Below, one piece after another: positions 34,695-45,308 of a DNA stretch of 64,000 bases. The notes below the pieces were generated by a model. That model had not been told where the DNA came from, did no database searches, and saw nothing but the letters and a program-made list of their open reading frames with translations. Both the position numbers and the translations under genes were made by a program. Origin of the DNA: Cereibacter azotoformans (GTDB lineage Bacteria; Pseudomonadota; Alphaproteobacteria; Rhodobacterales; Rhodobacteraceae); contig JAGFXX010000001.1 in assembly GCA_017599285.1 (NCBI GenBank), forward strand, positions 186,001 through 250,000, given 5' to 3'. Each line of letters opens with the position of its first letter. Position 1 is the stretch's first letter.

Positions 34695-35096
34695 ATGCTG
34701 AAGCATCGGGGCTTCCCCAGCCGCTATCCCGGCACCGACCTTCAATACACGATCCGCCGCGCCAACAAGGACGGCGCCACGCGCATCATCCGGCGCGAGC
34801 GTTACCGCGACCGCAAGGCCGTGGACCGGGCCGCCGACCTGGGCTTTCTCACGGCCCTGTGGGAGCATTTCGGCGAGGAACCGTTCGAACGTGGCAACCT
34901 CGACGCGGGGCGCCTCTCGTGGCTCTTCGGCCGCGAAGTGGTGCCGGCCGAGGATCCGTTCGATCCCGAATCCTACGACGCGCTGCTGCGGATCGACCGG
35001 CGCAAGGCCGAGGCCGCCTTTCCCGAGATCTTTGCCCCCGACGCATCGACCTCCTTCCAGGACGAGGACGATTGGGGCGACGAGGAGGAGGAATAG
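34695..35096 (+). CDS. Conserved hypothetical acidic-tail protein
   Basis: A 133-residue soluble protein. GGAGGGCGTGGC precedes the ATG. The N-terminal part is basic (YTIRRANKDGATRIIRRERYRDRK), the middle is mixed, and the C terminus is strongly acidic (DEDDWGDEEEE). No signal peptide or membrane segment is seen. Codon use and GC match the surroundings, so I take it as real. I do not recognise the family. The following 313 bases to the next gene hold no convincing CDS, only a terminator-like hairpin and a promoter-like pair. Confidence 0.65.
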   Translation: MLKHRGFPSRYPGTDLQYTIRRANKDGATRIIRRERYRDRKAVDRAADLGFLTALWEHFGEEPFERGNLDAGRLSWLFGREVVPAEDPFDPESYDALLRIDRRKAEAAFPEIFAPDASTSFQDEDDWGDEEEE

Positions 35097-35262
35097 GCGT
35101 GCTTCCGCGCAAGCTCCTGCTCCTGCGGCCGAATTTCGCGCATCGCGAACCGCACGCCTTCGTGGGCTTTGCCAGCGGGGGGGCGGTGCCCCATCTTCTG
35201 GGTGCGGATGTGGCCGTTCCGGCGGATCGCTTCCCGCGAGACTGCGACCCTTCCCTTTCCTT

Positions 35263-35297
35263 CCGGTCCGGCGCCCCGCGCCCCGGACCGGCCTTTT
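35263..35297 (+). terminator. Rho-independent terminator-like hairpin
   Basis: The perfect 9-bp arms CCGGTCCGG (35263-35271) and CCGGACCGG (35283-35291) are followed by CCTTTT. It probably ends the transcript from the acidic-tail gene at 34695-35096. Confidence 0.6.
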
Positions 35298-35363
35298 CCC
35301 TGGGTGAGCGGCATTCGGCCGACCTCGCCGGTTGCAGCCTTTTCGGCTTTTCCATGCCGCAGG

Positions 35364-35392
35364 TTGCGGTAATTCTCTGCTCCGACATAACA
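35364..35392 (+). promoter_or_regulatory. Candidate promoter of the 75-residue lipoprotein gene
   Basis: TTGCGG (35364-35369) and CATAAC/ATAACA (35386-35392) are 16-17 bp apart, 18 bases before the ATG. The sequence is locally AT-richer than its surroundings. Prediction only. Confidence 0.4.
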
Positions 35393-35409
35393 GAAGCCGG
35401 AGGCAGAGC

Positions 35410-35637
35410 ATGTCCAACATCACGAAATTCCTTCTTCTCGGCGCCATCGCCGCAACCGTCTCGGCCTGCGACACGGCCACGGGCCGGGCTGGCGGCGGCG
35501 CCCTCGCGGGGGCGGCGCTGGCCGACGCGACCGACGAGAACATGGTGGCCGGTGCCGCTCTCGGCGCCCTCGCCGGCGCTGCCAGCTGCGGCGTGCCGGG
35601 CCTGCCGCCCTGCCGCTCGGGCGGCAACTACTACTGA
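35410..35637 (+). CDS. Small Gly/Ala-rich lipoprotein
   Basis: A 75-residue product with a lipoprotein signal (ITKFLLLGAIAATVSAC, lipid-bearing Cys20). The mature part is Gly/Ala-rich with a repeated GGGALAGAALAD / GAALGALAGAA pattern, like the glycine-zipper segments of outer-membrane 17-kDa-antigen-type lipoproteins. It ends with two Cys in CGVPGLPPC. GGAGG lies before the ATG. A good terminator follows before pccA. Function unknown. Confidence 0.75.
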   Translation: MSNITKFLLLGAIAATVSACDTATGRAGGGALAGAALADATDENMVAGAALGALAGAASCGVPGLPPCRSGGNYY

Positions 35638-35707
35638 GTCCGGCGCCGCTCCGGCGGCAACCGCTCACGCCATCCGCGCTGCCGCGTCGGCGCAGGACAT
35701 TCCGCAG

Positions 35708-35747
35708 GGACCGTCCGGGCACTCGCCCGGGCGGTCCTTTTCGTTTT
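35708..35747 (+). terminator. Strong intrinsic terminator upstream of pccA
   Basis: Thirteen-base arms (GGACCGTCCGGGC and GCCCGGGCGGTCC, one wobble) with an ACTC loop are followed directly by TTTTCGTTTT. It ends transcription from the preceding lipoprotein and lies 34 bases before the pccA start, so pccA may need its own promoter or readthrough. Confidence 0.85.
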
Positions 35748-35780
35748 CGCGCCTCCGGGCGTGCTGCTGACAAAGGGACG

Positions 35781-37784
<2,004 letters not shown>

Positions 37785-37785
37785 G

Positions 37786-38229
37786 CTACCGGCCGGCCGG
37801 GTTTATCTCGAGCAGTTCGTCCCTCCTGAGGGGGAACTTGTCGATGGCCCGGCCGATCTCGCGCACGTCCCAGGGCAGGGGCTTGCGCAGCTTCACCTGC
37901 CCGTCCTTGTCGAGGATCACCAGCGAGAAGCCGCGCGGATGCAGCGTGCGGCGGAGTTCGGAGGGTTCGGCCGGGTCGGTGTCGGTGATCACGATCACGT
38001 CCCGCTCGGCCAGATGGTCGAGCCGGGCGGCGATCATCTGCATCTGCCGGACGAAGTTCGGATCCGCGGGCGTGTCGGCAAAGACCACCACGGGCCGCTG
38101 CGTCCACAGGAACTGCGCGAGGGTCAATCCCTCGGCCTCGACCGGCCCCGGTCCAGTCACCGAGAGATCGCCGGCTGGCGCGGCGAATGGCAGAAACGCA
38201 GCAAGAGCAAGAATTTGAAGGGGTTTCAT
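37786..38229 (-). CDS. DUF4174-domain exported protein
   Basis: About 147 residues. An N-terminal signal ([19 protein letters not shown]) is followed by a thioredoxin-like DUF4174 domain with [48 protein letters not shown] and [16 protein letters not shown]. There is no CxxC pair, so it is not a standard thiol oxidoreductase. It is likely periplasmic. It is inserted in reverse orientation between pccA and mcm. Function unknown. Confidence 0.78.
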   Translation of the reverse strand: MKPLQILALAAFLPFAAPAGDLSVTGPGPVEAEGLTLAQFLWTQRPVVVFADTPADPNFVRQMQMIAARLDHLAERDVIVITDTDPAEPSELRRTLHPRGFSLVILDKDGQVKLRKPLPWDVREIGRAIDKFPLRRDELLEINPAGR

Positions 38230-38321
38230 GCGGCCTCCCGCCTTCATATAGGCCGGCTTCCGCGGAAACCCAAGTCTCAACGCGCGGCCCCGGGCCCGCG
38301 GTCAGGAAAAGGGAAGACCCG

Positions 38322-40451
38322 ATGACCGAAAATCTGGATGCGTGGCGCAAGCTCGCCGAGAAGGAACTGAAGGGGAGAAACCCCGACAGCCTGACCTGGA
38401 ACACGCTGGAGGGCATCCCGGTCAAGCCGCTCTACACGAAGGCCGATCTCGACGGGATCGACCATCTGGGCGGGCTGCCCGGCATCGCCCCCTTCACCCG
38501 CGGCGTGCGCGCGACGATGTATGCCGGCCGGCCCTGGACCATCCGCCAGTATGCGGGCTTCTCGACCGCCGAGGCCTCGAACGCCTTCTACCGCAAGGCG
38601 CTTGCGGCCGGTCAGCAGGGCGTCTCGGTCGCCTTCGACCTCGCGACCCACCGCGGCTATGACAGCGACCACCCCCGCGTGGTGGGCGACGTCGGCAAGG
38701 CGGGCGTGGCCATCGACTCGGTCGAGGACATGAAGATCCTCTTCGACGGCATCCCGCTGGAAAAGATCAGCGTCTCCATGACGATGAACGGCGCGGTGAT
38801 CCCGGTGCTGGCGAACTTCATCGTGACCGGCGAGGAGCAGGGCGTGCCGCGGGCCGAGTTGTCGGGCACGATCCAGAACGACATCCTCAAGGAGTTCATG
38901 GTCCGCAACACCTACATCTATCCGCCCGAGCCTTCGATGCGGATCATCGCGGACATCATCGAATACACCTCGAAGGAGATGCCGAAGTTCAACTCGATCT
39001 CGATCTCCGGCTACCACATGCAGGAGGCGGGGGCGAACCTGGTGCAGGAGCTGGCCTATACGCTGGCCGACGGGCGCGAATATGTCCGGGCGGCGCTGGC
39101 GCGCGGCATGAACGTGGACGATTTCGCGGGGCGGCTTTCCTTCTTCTTCGCCATCGGCATGAACTTCTTCATGGAGGCCGCGAAGCTGCGCGCCGCCCGG
39201 CTCCTCTGGCACCGGATCATGTCCGAGTTCGAGCCGAAGAAGCCCGGCAGCCTGATGCTGCGCACCCACTGCCAGACCTCGGGTGTGTCGCTGCAGGAGC
39301 AGGATCCCTACAACAACGTGATCCGCACCGCCTACGAGGCGCTGGCCGCGGCGCTGGGGGGCACGCAGTCGCTGCACACCAACGCGCTCGATGAGGCGAT
39401 CGCGCTGCCCACCGAATTCTCGGCCCGGATCGCGCGCAACACCCAGCTCATCCTGCAGGAGGAAACCGGCGTCACCAAGGTCGTCGATCCGCTGGCGGGC
39501 AGCTACTATGTCGAGAGCCTGACCAACGAACTGGCCGAGAAGGCCTGGGCGCTGATCGAGGAGGTCGAGGCGATGGGCGGCATGACCAAGGCCGTGGCCT
39601 CGGGCATGCCCAAGCTGCGGATCGAGGAATCCGCCGCTCGCCGGCAGGCCGCCATCGACCGCGGCGAGGATGTGATCGTCGGCGTGAACAAGTATCGCCT
39701 CGCGAAGGAGGATCCGATCGAGATCCTCGACATCGACAACGTCGCCGTTCGCGAAGCGCAGATTGCACGGCTGGAGAAGATGCGCGCCACCCGCGACGAG
39801 GCCGCCTGCCAGAAGGCTCTGGACGAACTCACCCGCCGCGCGACCGAGGGCGGCAACCTGCTCGAAGCCGCCGTGGCCGCCTCGCGCGCCCGCGCCTCTG
39901 TCGGAGAGATCAGCATGGCCATGGAGAAGGTGTTCGGCCGCCACCGCGCCGAGGTGAAGACACTCTCGGGCGTGTATGGCGCCGCCTACGAGGGCGATGA
40001 CGGATTCGCGCAGATCCAGCGCGACGTCGAGGCCTTCGCGGAAGAAGAGGGCCGCCGCCCGCGGATGCTGGTGGTCAAGATGGGTCAGGACGGCCACGAC
40101 CGCGGCGCCAAGGTGATCGCCACCGCCTTCGCCGACATCGGCTTCGATGTGGATGTGGGCACTCTGTTCCAGACGCCGGAAGAGGCGGCGCAGGACGCCA
40201 TGGACAACGACGTGCATGTGGTGGGCATCTCGTCGCTCGCCGCCGGCCACAAGACGCTGGCGCCGAAGCTGATCGAGGCGCTGAAGGAAAAGGGCGCGGG
40301 CGACATACTGGTGATCTGCGGCGGCGTGATCCCGCAACAGGATTACGAGTTCCTGCACAACGCGGGCGTCAAGGCGATCTTCGGGCCGGGAACCAACATC
40401 CCCTCGGCCGCCAAGCACATCCTCGACCTGATCCGCCAGGCGCGGACCTGA
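38322..40451 (+). CDS. mcm: Methylmalonyl-CoA mutase
   Basis: A 709-residue adenosylcobalamin enzyme converting (R)-methylmalonyl-CoA to succinyl-CoA, the last step of propionyl-CoA assimilation. The TIM barrel (~50-560) includes [36 protein letters not shown] and [13 protein letters not shown]. The C-terminal B12-binding domain carries DGHDRG, the DxHxxG motif whose His (near 590) ligates cobalt. A single-chain catalytic subunit of normal length. GGGAAG lies upstream of ATG 38322. It is divergent from the DUF4174 gene, so it has its own promoter. Confidence 0.96.
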   Translation: MTENLDAWRKLAEKELKGRNPDSLTWNTLEGIPVKPLYTKADLDGIDHLGGLPGIAPFTRGVRATMYAGRPWTIRQYAGFSTAEASNAFYRKALAAGQQGVSVAFDLATHRGYDSDHPRVVGDVGKAGVAIDSVEDMKILFDGIPLEKISVSMTMNGAVIPVLANFIVTGEEQGVPRAELSGTIQNDILKEFMVRNTYIYPPEPSMRIIADIIEYTSKEMPKFNSISISGYHMQEAGANLVQELAYTLADGREYVRAALARGMNVDDFAGRLSFFFAIGMNFFMEAAKLRAARLLWHRIMSEFEPKKPGSLMLRTHCQTSGVSLQEQDPYNNVIRTAYEALAAALGGTQSLHTNALDEAIALPTEFSARIARNTQLILQEETGVTKVVDPLAGSYYVESLTNELAEKAWALIEEVEAMGGMTKAVASGMPKLRIEESAARRQAAIDRGEDVIVGVNKYRLAKEDPIEILDIDNVAVREAQIARLEKMRATRDEAACQKALDELTRRATEGGNLLEAAVAASRARASVGEISMAMEKVFGRHRAEVKTLSGVYGAAYEGDDGFAQIQRDVEAFAEEEGRRPRMLVVKMGQDGHDRGAKVIATAFADIGFDVDVGTLFQTPEEAAQDAMDNDVHVVGISSLAAGHKTLAPKLIEALKEKGAGDILVICGGVIPQQDYEFLHNAGVKAIFGPGTNIPSAAKHILDLIRQART

Positions 40452-40460
40452 AGACCCGGC

Positions 40461-40480
40461 GCCGCCCCCTCCGGGGCGGC
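40461..40480 (+). terminator. Hairpin after methylmalonyl-CoA mutase gene
   Basis: The perfect arms GCCGCCCC and GGGGCGGC with a CTCC loop begin nine bases after the stop. No U-tract follows, so efficiency is uncertain. Confidence 0.4.
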
Positions 40481-40508
40481 GTCCCCGGCGCGCCAGGAAG
40501 GCAGCCCT

Positions 40509-40554
40509 TTCATTCTGGCTCAAATATCCCGGGGGTGCGGGGGCAGCGCCCCCG
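40509..40554 (+). repeat. 46-bp interspersed REP-like repeat, copy 1
   Basis: It begins TTCATTCTGG and contains CAAATATCCCGGGGG, then a hairpin GGGGGC-AGC-GCCCCC. It matches a second copy at 62177-62222 at 42 of 46 positions in the same orientation. Both copies are intergenic. Such GC-rich palindromic units are typical dispersed repeats of Rhodobacter-type genomes. Confidence 0.8.
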
Positions 40555-40659
40555 CTCTCTCGCGCCGGATCCGCGCCGCAGCCGTCATGTCGCCCATGCC
40601 GGCCAAAGCGTCGCGTTTTTCCTCTGGACAGGTGCTTCGTGGCCGGGCTAGGTGACTCC

Positions 40660-40815
40660 CATCAGGATCGGGAGAATCCGGGGCAACCCGGTGCCGAAGG
40701 AGCAACCGCCCCGGTAAACTCTCAGGCGCAAGGACCGTCCTGACACGAAGACTCTGGAGAGAGGCCGGAAGGCCCGCCGAAGGGATAACGATCTCAGGCG
40801 CAAGGGACAGAGGGG
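40660..40815 (+). promoter_or_regulatory. Tandem glycine riboswitch (two aptamers)
   Basis: Aptamer 1 (about 40662-40743) is closed by CAGGA/TCCTG and has GCCGAAGGAGCAA and CTCTCAGGCGCAAGGACC. Aptamer 2 (about 40751-40813) is closed by CTCTG/CAGAG and has GGAGAG, GCCGAAGGGATAA and ATCTCAGGCGCAAGGGACAG. These are the conserved glycine-aptamer cores. It lies in the leader of gcvTHP and should turn on the glycine cleavage genes when glycine is abundant. Confidence 0.93.
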
Positions 40816-40848
40816 GCACTGCGGGACGGGATCCGTCCATGCGGTGCC
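40815..40848 (+). promoter_or_regulatory. Hairpin after the riboswitch (possible expression platform)
   Basis: GGCAC/GTGCC and GGACGG/CCGTCC arms flank an internal loop and close on GAT. It starts where the second aptamer ends and stops 22 bases before the AGGAGG site of gcvT. It has no U-tract, so control of translation or of Rho access is more likely than intrinsic termination (inference). Confidence 0.4.
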
Positions 40849-40883
40849 GCGCATTCCGCCGGCATCGAAACCAGGAGGGCGGC

Positions 40884-42017
40884 GTGAGCGACGATACCCA
40901 AGAGCTGCGGCGGCTGCCGCTGCATGACCTGCATGTCAGTCTGGGTGCCCGGATGGTGCCCTTCGCCGGCTGGGAGATGCCGGTCCAGTATCCCGCGGGC
41001 GTGATGAAGGAGCATCTCCACACCCGCGCGGCGGCCGGCCTCTTCGACGTGAGCCACATGGGCCAGCTTCTGCTGCGGCCGAAGGGGGCCATGGCCGACC
41101 TGGGGGCCGCGCTGGAACGGCTCATGCCAGTGGATGTGCTGGGCCTGCCCGAAGGCCGCCAACGCTACGGGATCCTCACCAGCGACACGGGCGGCATTCT
41201 CGACGACCTGATGTTCGCCAATCGCGGCGACCATGTCTTCGTCGTCGTCAACGCGGCCTGCGTCGCCAACGACACGGCCCATCTGCGCGAGGAACTGCGC
41301 GAGGTGGCCGAAGTCGCCTCGGTGGAAAGCCGCGGGCTTCTGGCGCTTCAGGGCCCGGCGGCCGAGACTGCGCTCGCGCGGCTGGTGCCTGCGGTCGCCG
41401 CCCTGCGCTTCATGGATTTCGCCGTCGCCGACTGGCAGGGCGAGGCGCTCTGGATCTCGCGGTCGGGCTATACCGGCGAGGACGGGTTCGAGATCTCGGT
41501 CCCGCGCGGGATCATCGCGCCCTTCGCCGAGGCGCTTCTCGCCATGGAGGAGGTGGCGCCCATCGGGCTCGGCGCCCGCGACAGCCTCCGGCTCGAGGCG
41601 GGGCTCTGCCTCTACGGCCACGACATCGACACCACCACCTCGCCGATCGAGGCGGGCCTTTCCTGGGCGATCCAGAAGGTGCGGCGGCCGGGCGGGGCCC
41701 GCGCGGGCGGCTTTGCCGGCGAGCAGCGCATCCTGCGGGAACTCGAGGCCGGCCCCGAGCGTCTTCGCGTGGGCCTGCGCCCCGAAGGCCGGGCGCCGAT
41801 GCGCGAGGGGACCGAGCTTTACACCCCCGACGGCACGCCCGTCGGCCGCGTCACATCCGGCGGCTTCGCGCCCTCGCTCGAGGCTCCGGTCGCCATGGGA
41901 TATGTGGCCGCCGCGCAGGCCGCGCCGGGCACGGCCCTTGCAGGCGAGGTGCGCGGCAAGCGCCTGCCCGTGATGGTGACCGACCTTCCGTTCCGACCCT
42001 CCACCTACAAACGCTGA
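40884..42017 (+). CDS. gcvT: Glycine cleavage system aminomethyltransferase (T protein)
   Basis: A 377-residue folate enzyme that releases ammonia and forms methylene-THF from the lipoyl-bound aminomethyl group. GTG 40884 is chosen because AGGAGG lies just before it and the product then starts near LPLHDLHVSLGARMVPFAGWEMPVQY. Conserved stretches are LFDVSHMGQ, ISRSGYTGEDGFEISVP and GLGARDSLRLEAGLCLYGHD. It is first in gcvTHP and under the glycine riboswitch. Confidence 0.95.
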   Translation: MSDDTQELRRLPLHDLHVSLGARMVPFAGWEMPVQYPAGVMKEHLHTRAAAGLFDVSHMGQLLLRPKGAMADLGAALERLMPVDVLGLPEGRQRYGILTSDTGGILDDLMFANRGDHVFVVVNAACVANDTAHLREELREVAEVASVESRGLLALQGPAAETALARLVPAVAALRFMDFAVADWQGEALWISRSGYTGEDGFEISVPRGIIAPFAEALLAMEEVAPIGLGARDSLRLEAGLCLYGHDIDTTTSPIEAGLSWAIQKVRRPGGARAGGFAGEQRILRELEAGPERLRVGLRPEGRAPMREGTELYTPDGTPVGRVTSGGFAPSLEAPVAMGYVAAAQAAPGTALAGEVRGKRLPVMVTDLPFRPSTYKR

Positions 42018-42025
42018 GGCTGAAG

Positions 42026-42382
42026 ATGAAATACACCAAGGAGCATGAATGGCTGCGGGTCGAGGGCGACCTCGTCGTGGTCGGCATCACCGAACATGCG
42101 GCGACGCAACTTGGCGATGTCGTGTTCATCGAACTCCCCGAGGTCGAGACCATGGTGGCGGAGGGCGACGAGGTGGCCGTGATCGAGAGCGTCAAGGCCG
42201 CGTCGGACATTCTGGCGCCGATGGATGGCGAGATCGTGGCCGTCAATGAAAAGCTCACGGACAAGCCGGGGCTCGTGAACGCCGATCCGATGGCCGCATG
42301 GTTCTTCAAGATGCGCGTCGAGGATCTGTCGGTGCTCGACGATTTCATGGACGAGGACGAGTATCAGGATCTGATCGGCTGA
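42026..42382 (+). CDS. gcvH: Glycine cleavage system H protein
   Basis: A 118-residue lipoyl carrier shuttling the aminomethyl intermediate between GcvP, GcvT and the L protein. The family start KYTKEHEWLRVEGD is present, and the lipoylated Lys is residue 57 in VIESVKAASDI. It lies eight bases after gcvT and three bases before gcvP in the operon. Confidence 0.97.
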   Translation: MKYTKEHEWLRVEGDLVVVGITEHAATQLGDVVFIELPEVETMVAEGDEVAVIESVKAASDILAPMDGEIVAVNEKLTDKPGLVNADPMAAWFFKMRVEDLSVLDDFMDEDEYQDLIG

Positions 42383-42385
42383 ATC

Positions 42386-45256
42386 ATGACCTTCACCCCC
42401 ACCGACTACAACGCCTACGATTTCGCCAACCGCCGGCACATCGGCCCGTCGCCCTCCGAAATGGAGGAGATGCTGCGCGTGGTGGGGGTGTCCTCGCTCG
42501 ACCAGCTGATCGAGGAGACGGTGCCCGCCTCGATCCGGCAGAACCAGCCGCTCGACTGGGCGCCGCTGGCCGAGCATGAGCTCTTGCAGAAGATGCGCGA
42601 GGTGGCGGCGAAGAACCGCGTCATGGTCTCGCTGATCGGGCAGGGCTATTACGGCACCGTGACGCCGCCCGCGATCCAGCGCAACATCCTGGAAAACCCC
42701 GCTTGGTACACGGCCTACACGCCCTACCAGCCCGAGATTGCGCAAGGGCGGCTCGAAGCGCTTCTGAACTACCAGACCATGGTGGCGGACCTGACGGGCC
42801 TGCCCGTGGCGAACGCCTCGCTCCTCGATGAGGCGACGGCGGCGGCCGAGGCCATGACCATGGCCGAGCGCGCCGCGAAGTCGAAGGCGCGGGCCTTCTT
42901 CGTCGATGCCGACTGCCATCCCCAGACGATCGCCGTGATCCGCACCCGGGCAGAGCCCCTGGGGATCGAGGTCATCGTGGGTCACCCGGCGCAACTGGTG
43001 CCCGAGGACGTGTTCGGCGCGCTCTTCCAGTATCCCGGCACCTACGGCCTCGTGCGCGACTTCACCCGCGAGATCGCGGCGCTGCACGAGGCGAAGGCGC
43101 TGGCGATCGTGGCGACCGACCTTCTGGCGCTCTGCCTGCTGAAGGAGCCGGGCGCCATGGGCGCCGACATCGCCATCGGCTCGAGCCAGCGCTTCGGCGT
43201 GCCGATGGGCTATGGCGGCCCGCACGCGGCCTTCATGTCCTGCCGGGACGAGCTGAAACGTTCGATGCCGGGGCGGCTGGTCGGCGTCTCGGTCGATGCG
43301 CGCGGCAACAAGGCCTATCGCCTCGCGCTCCAGACGCGCGAGCAGCACATCCGGCGCGAGAAGGCGACCTCGAACGTCTGCACCGCGCAGGCGCTTCTGG
43401 CGGTGATGGCGAGCTTCTACGCCGTCTTCCACGGCCCCAAGGGCCTGCGCCACATCGCCGAGCGGGTGCATCTGAACACCGTACGGCTGGCTCAGGCGCT
43501 GAAGGAGGCCGGCGCCCGCGTCAGCCCCGAGGCCTTCTTCGACACGATCACCGTCGAGGTGGGGGTGGGGCAGGCGGGCATCCTGGCCGCCGCGCGCCAC
43601 CGTGGCATCAACCTGCGCAAGGTGGGCCGCGACCGGGTGGGCATCTCGCTCGACGAGACGACCGACGCAGGTGTGATCGCCCGCGTGCTGGACGCCTTCG
43701 GCATCCATGATCCCGCACCCGCGAGCGTGGGCCTCGGCTTCCCCGAGGCGATGCTGCGCGAGTCCGCCTATCTGAGCCACCCGGTCTTCGACATGAACCG
43801 GGCCGAGTCCGAGATGATGCGCTACATGCGCCGCCTGTCGGACCGGGATCTGGCGCTCGACCGCGCGATGATCCCGCTGGGAAGCTGCACGATGAAGCTG
43901 AACGCCGCGGCCGAGATGATGCCGATCACCTGGCCCGAATTCGCCACCCTTCATCCCTTCGCGCCACCCGAACAGGCGGCCGGCTACACCGAGGCGATCC
44001 GCGACCTCAGCGACCGGCTCTGCCGCATCACCGGCTATGACGCCATGTCAATGCAGCCGAACTCGGGCGCGCAGGGGGAATATGCGGGGCTGCTCACGAT
44101 CCTCGCCTATCACCGCGCGCGGGGCGAGGGGCAGCGCACCATCTGCCTCATCCCGATGTCAGCCCACGGGACGAACCCGGCCTCGGCGCAGATGGCGGGG
44201 ATGAAGGTGGTCGTGGTCAAGTCGGCCCCGAACGGCGACGTCGATCTGGACGACTTCCGCGACAAGGCGGCGGCGGCGGGCGACCGGCTCGCGGCCTGCA
44301 TGATCACCTATCCCTCGACCCACGGCGTCTTCGAAGAGACGGTGCGCGAGGTCTGCCGCATCACCCACGAGCACGGCGGGCAAGTCTATATCGACGGCGC
44401 CAACATGAACGCGATGGTGGGCCTCGTGCAGCCGGGCGCCATCGGCGGCGACGTGAGCCACCTGAACCTGCACAAGACCTTCGCCATTCCGCATGGCGGC
44501 GGCGGTCCGGGCATGGGGCCGATCGGAGTGAAGGCGCATCTCGCGCCCTACCTGCCGGGCCACCCGGAGACGGGCGGCCCCCTGGCCGGAGGCCAGATCG
44601 TGGCTACGCACGAGGGGCCGGTCTCGGCCGCGCCCTATGGCTCGGCCTCGATCCTGCTGATCTCCTGGGCCTATTGCCTGATGATGGGCGGCGAGGGGCT
44701 GACGCAGGCGACGCGGGTGGCGATCCTGAACGCCAACTATGTCGCGGCGCGGCTGAGGGGGGCCTATGACGTGCTGTTCATGGGCAACCGCGGGCGCGTG
44801 GCGCACGAGTGCATCCTCGACACCCGCCCCTTCGCCGAGGCCGGCGTGACGGTGGACGACATTGCCAAGCGCCTGATCGACAACGGCTTCCATGCCCCCA
44901 CCATGAGCTGGCCCGTGCCCGGCACGCTGATGGTGGAGCCGACCGAATCCGAGACCAAGGCCGAGATCGACCGCTTCATCACGGCGCTTCTCGCGATCCG
45001 CGAGGAGATCCGGGCGGTCGAGGCGGGCGAGATCGCGGCGGCCGACAGCCCGCTGCGCCACGCGCCCCACACGGTTGAGGACCTGGTCGCCGACTGGGAT
45101 CGCAACTATCCGCGCGAGCAGGGCTGCTTCCCGCCGGGCGCCTTCCGGGTGGACAAATACTGGCCGCCCGTCGGCCGGGTGGACAATGCCTGGGGCGATC
45201 GCAACCTCGTCTGCATCTGCCCGCCGGTCGAAAGCTACAGCGTCGCGGCGCAATAG
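42386..45256 (+). CDS. gcvP: Glycine dehydrogenase (decarboxylating), P protein
   Basis: A 956-residue single-chain PLP enzyme that decarboxylates glycine. The N-terminal half starts with [18 protein letters not shown] and has [17 protein letters not shown] and [15 protein letters not shown]. The C-terminal half holds the PLP Lys in [17 protein letters not shown] (about residue 697). The full length indicates the fused (not gcvPA/gcvPB) type. Last gene of the operon, followed by a hairpin. Confidence 0.97.
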   Translation: MTFTPTDYNAYDFANRRHIGPSPSEMEEMLRVVGVSSLDQLIEETVPASIRQNQPLDWAPLAEHELLQKMREVAAKNRVMVSLIGQGYYGTVTPPAIQRNILENPAWYTAYTPYQPEIAQGRLEALLNYQTMVADLTGLPVANASLLDEATAAAEAMTMAERAAKSKARAFFVDADCHPQTIAVIRTRAEPLGIEVIVGHPAQLVPEDVFGALFQYPGTYGLVRDFTREIAALHEAKALAIVATDLLALCLLKEPGAMGADIAIGSSQRFGVPMGYGGPHAAFMSCRDELKRSMPGRLVGVSVDARGNKAYRLALQTREQHIRREKATSNVCTAQALLAVMASFYAVFHGPKGLRHIAERVHLNTVRLAQALKEAGARVSPEAFFDTITVEVGVGQAGILAAARHRGINLRKVGRDRVGISLDETTDAGVIARVLDAFGIHDPAPASVGLGFPEAMLRESAYLSHPVFDMNRAESEMMRYMRRLSDRDLALDRAMIPLGSCTMKLNAAAEMMPITWPEFATLHPFAPPEQAAGYTEAIRDLSDRLCRITGYDAMSMQPNSGAQGEYAGLLTILAYHRARGEGQRTICLIPMSAHGTNPASAQMAGMKVVVVKSAPNGDVDLDDFRDKAAAAGDRLAACMITYPSTHGVFEETVREVCRITHEHGGQVYIDGANMNAMVGLVQPGAIGGDVSHLNLHKTFAIPHGGGGPGMGPIGVKAHLAPYLPGHPETGGPLAGGQIVATHEGPVSAAPYGSASILLISWAYCLMMGGEGLTQATRVAILNANYVAARLRGAYDVLFMGNRGRVAHECILDTRPFAEAGVTVDDIAKRLIDNGFHAPTMSWPVPGTLMVEPTESETKAEIDRFITALLAIREEIRAVEAGEIAAADSPLRHAPHTVEDLVADWDRNYPREQGCFPPGAFRVDKYWPPVGRVDNAWGDRNLVCICPPVESYSVAAQ

Positions 45257-45261
45257 GCGGA

Positions 45262-45282
45262 GAGGGGCACGCACTGCCCCTC
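45262..45282. terminator. Hairpin between convergent gcvP and the beta-oxidation operon
   Basis: The perfect 8-bp arms GAGGGGCA and TGCCCCTC with a CGCAC loop begin six bases after the gcvP stop. It is followed by a C-rich rather than T-rich run. It could serve both converging transcripts. Confidence 0.45.
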
Positions 45283-45308
45283 CCCATCCCGTTCCGGCAG
45301 CATTCGCT

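Noticed and set aside
34273..34701. Plus-strand frame with ATG overlapping the DUF6497 stop (TGATGA)
   Set aside because: It contains the small lipoprotein gene in another frame, and the product resembles no family; the overlap is probably chance.
34973..35314. Minus-strand 113-codon frame between the acidic-tail gene and the lipoprotein
   Set aside because: Overlaps the opposite-strand acidic-tail gene and a terminator; low complexity with a Ser run that mirrors the acidic tail codons.
35099..35770. Plus-strand frame starting at GTG 35099 after a GAGGAGG-like stretch
   Set aside because: It runs through a terminator hairpin and over a clear lipoprotein gene in another frame; composition is not protein-like. 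The purine run belongs to the Glu codons of the preceding gene.
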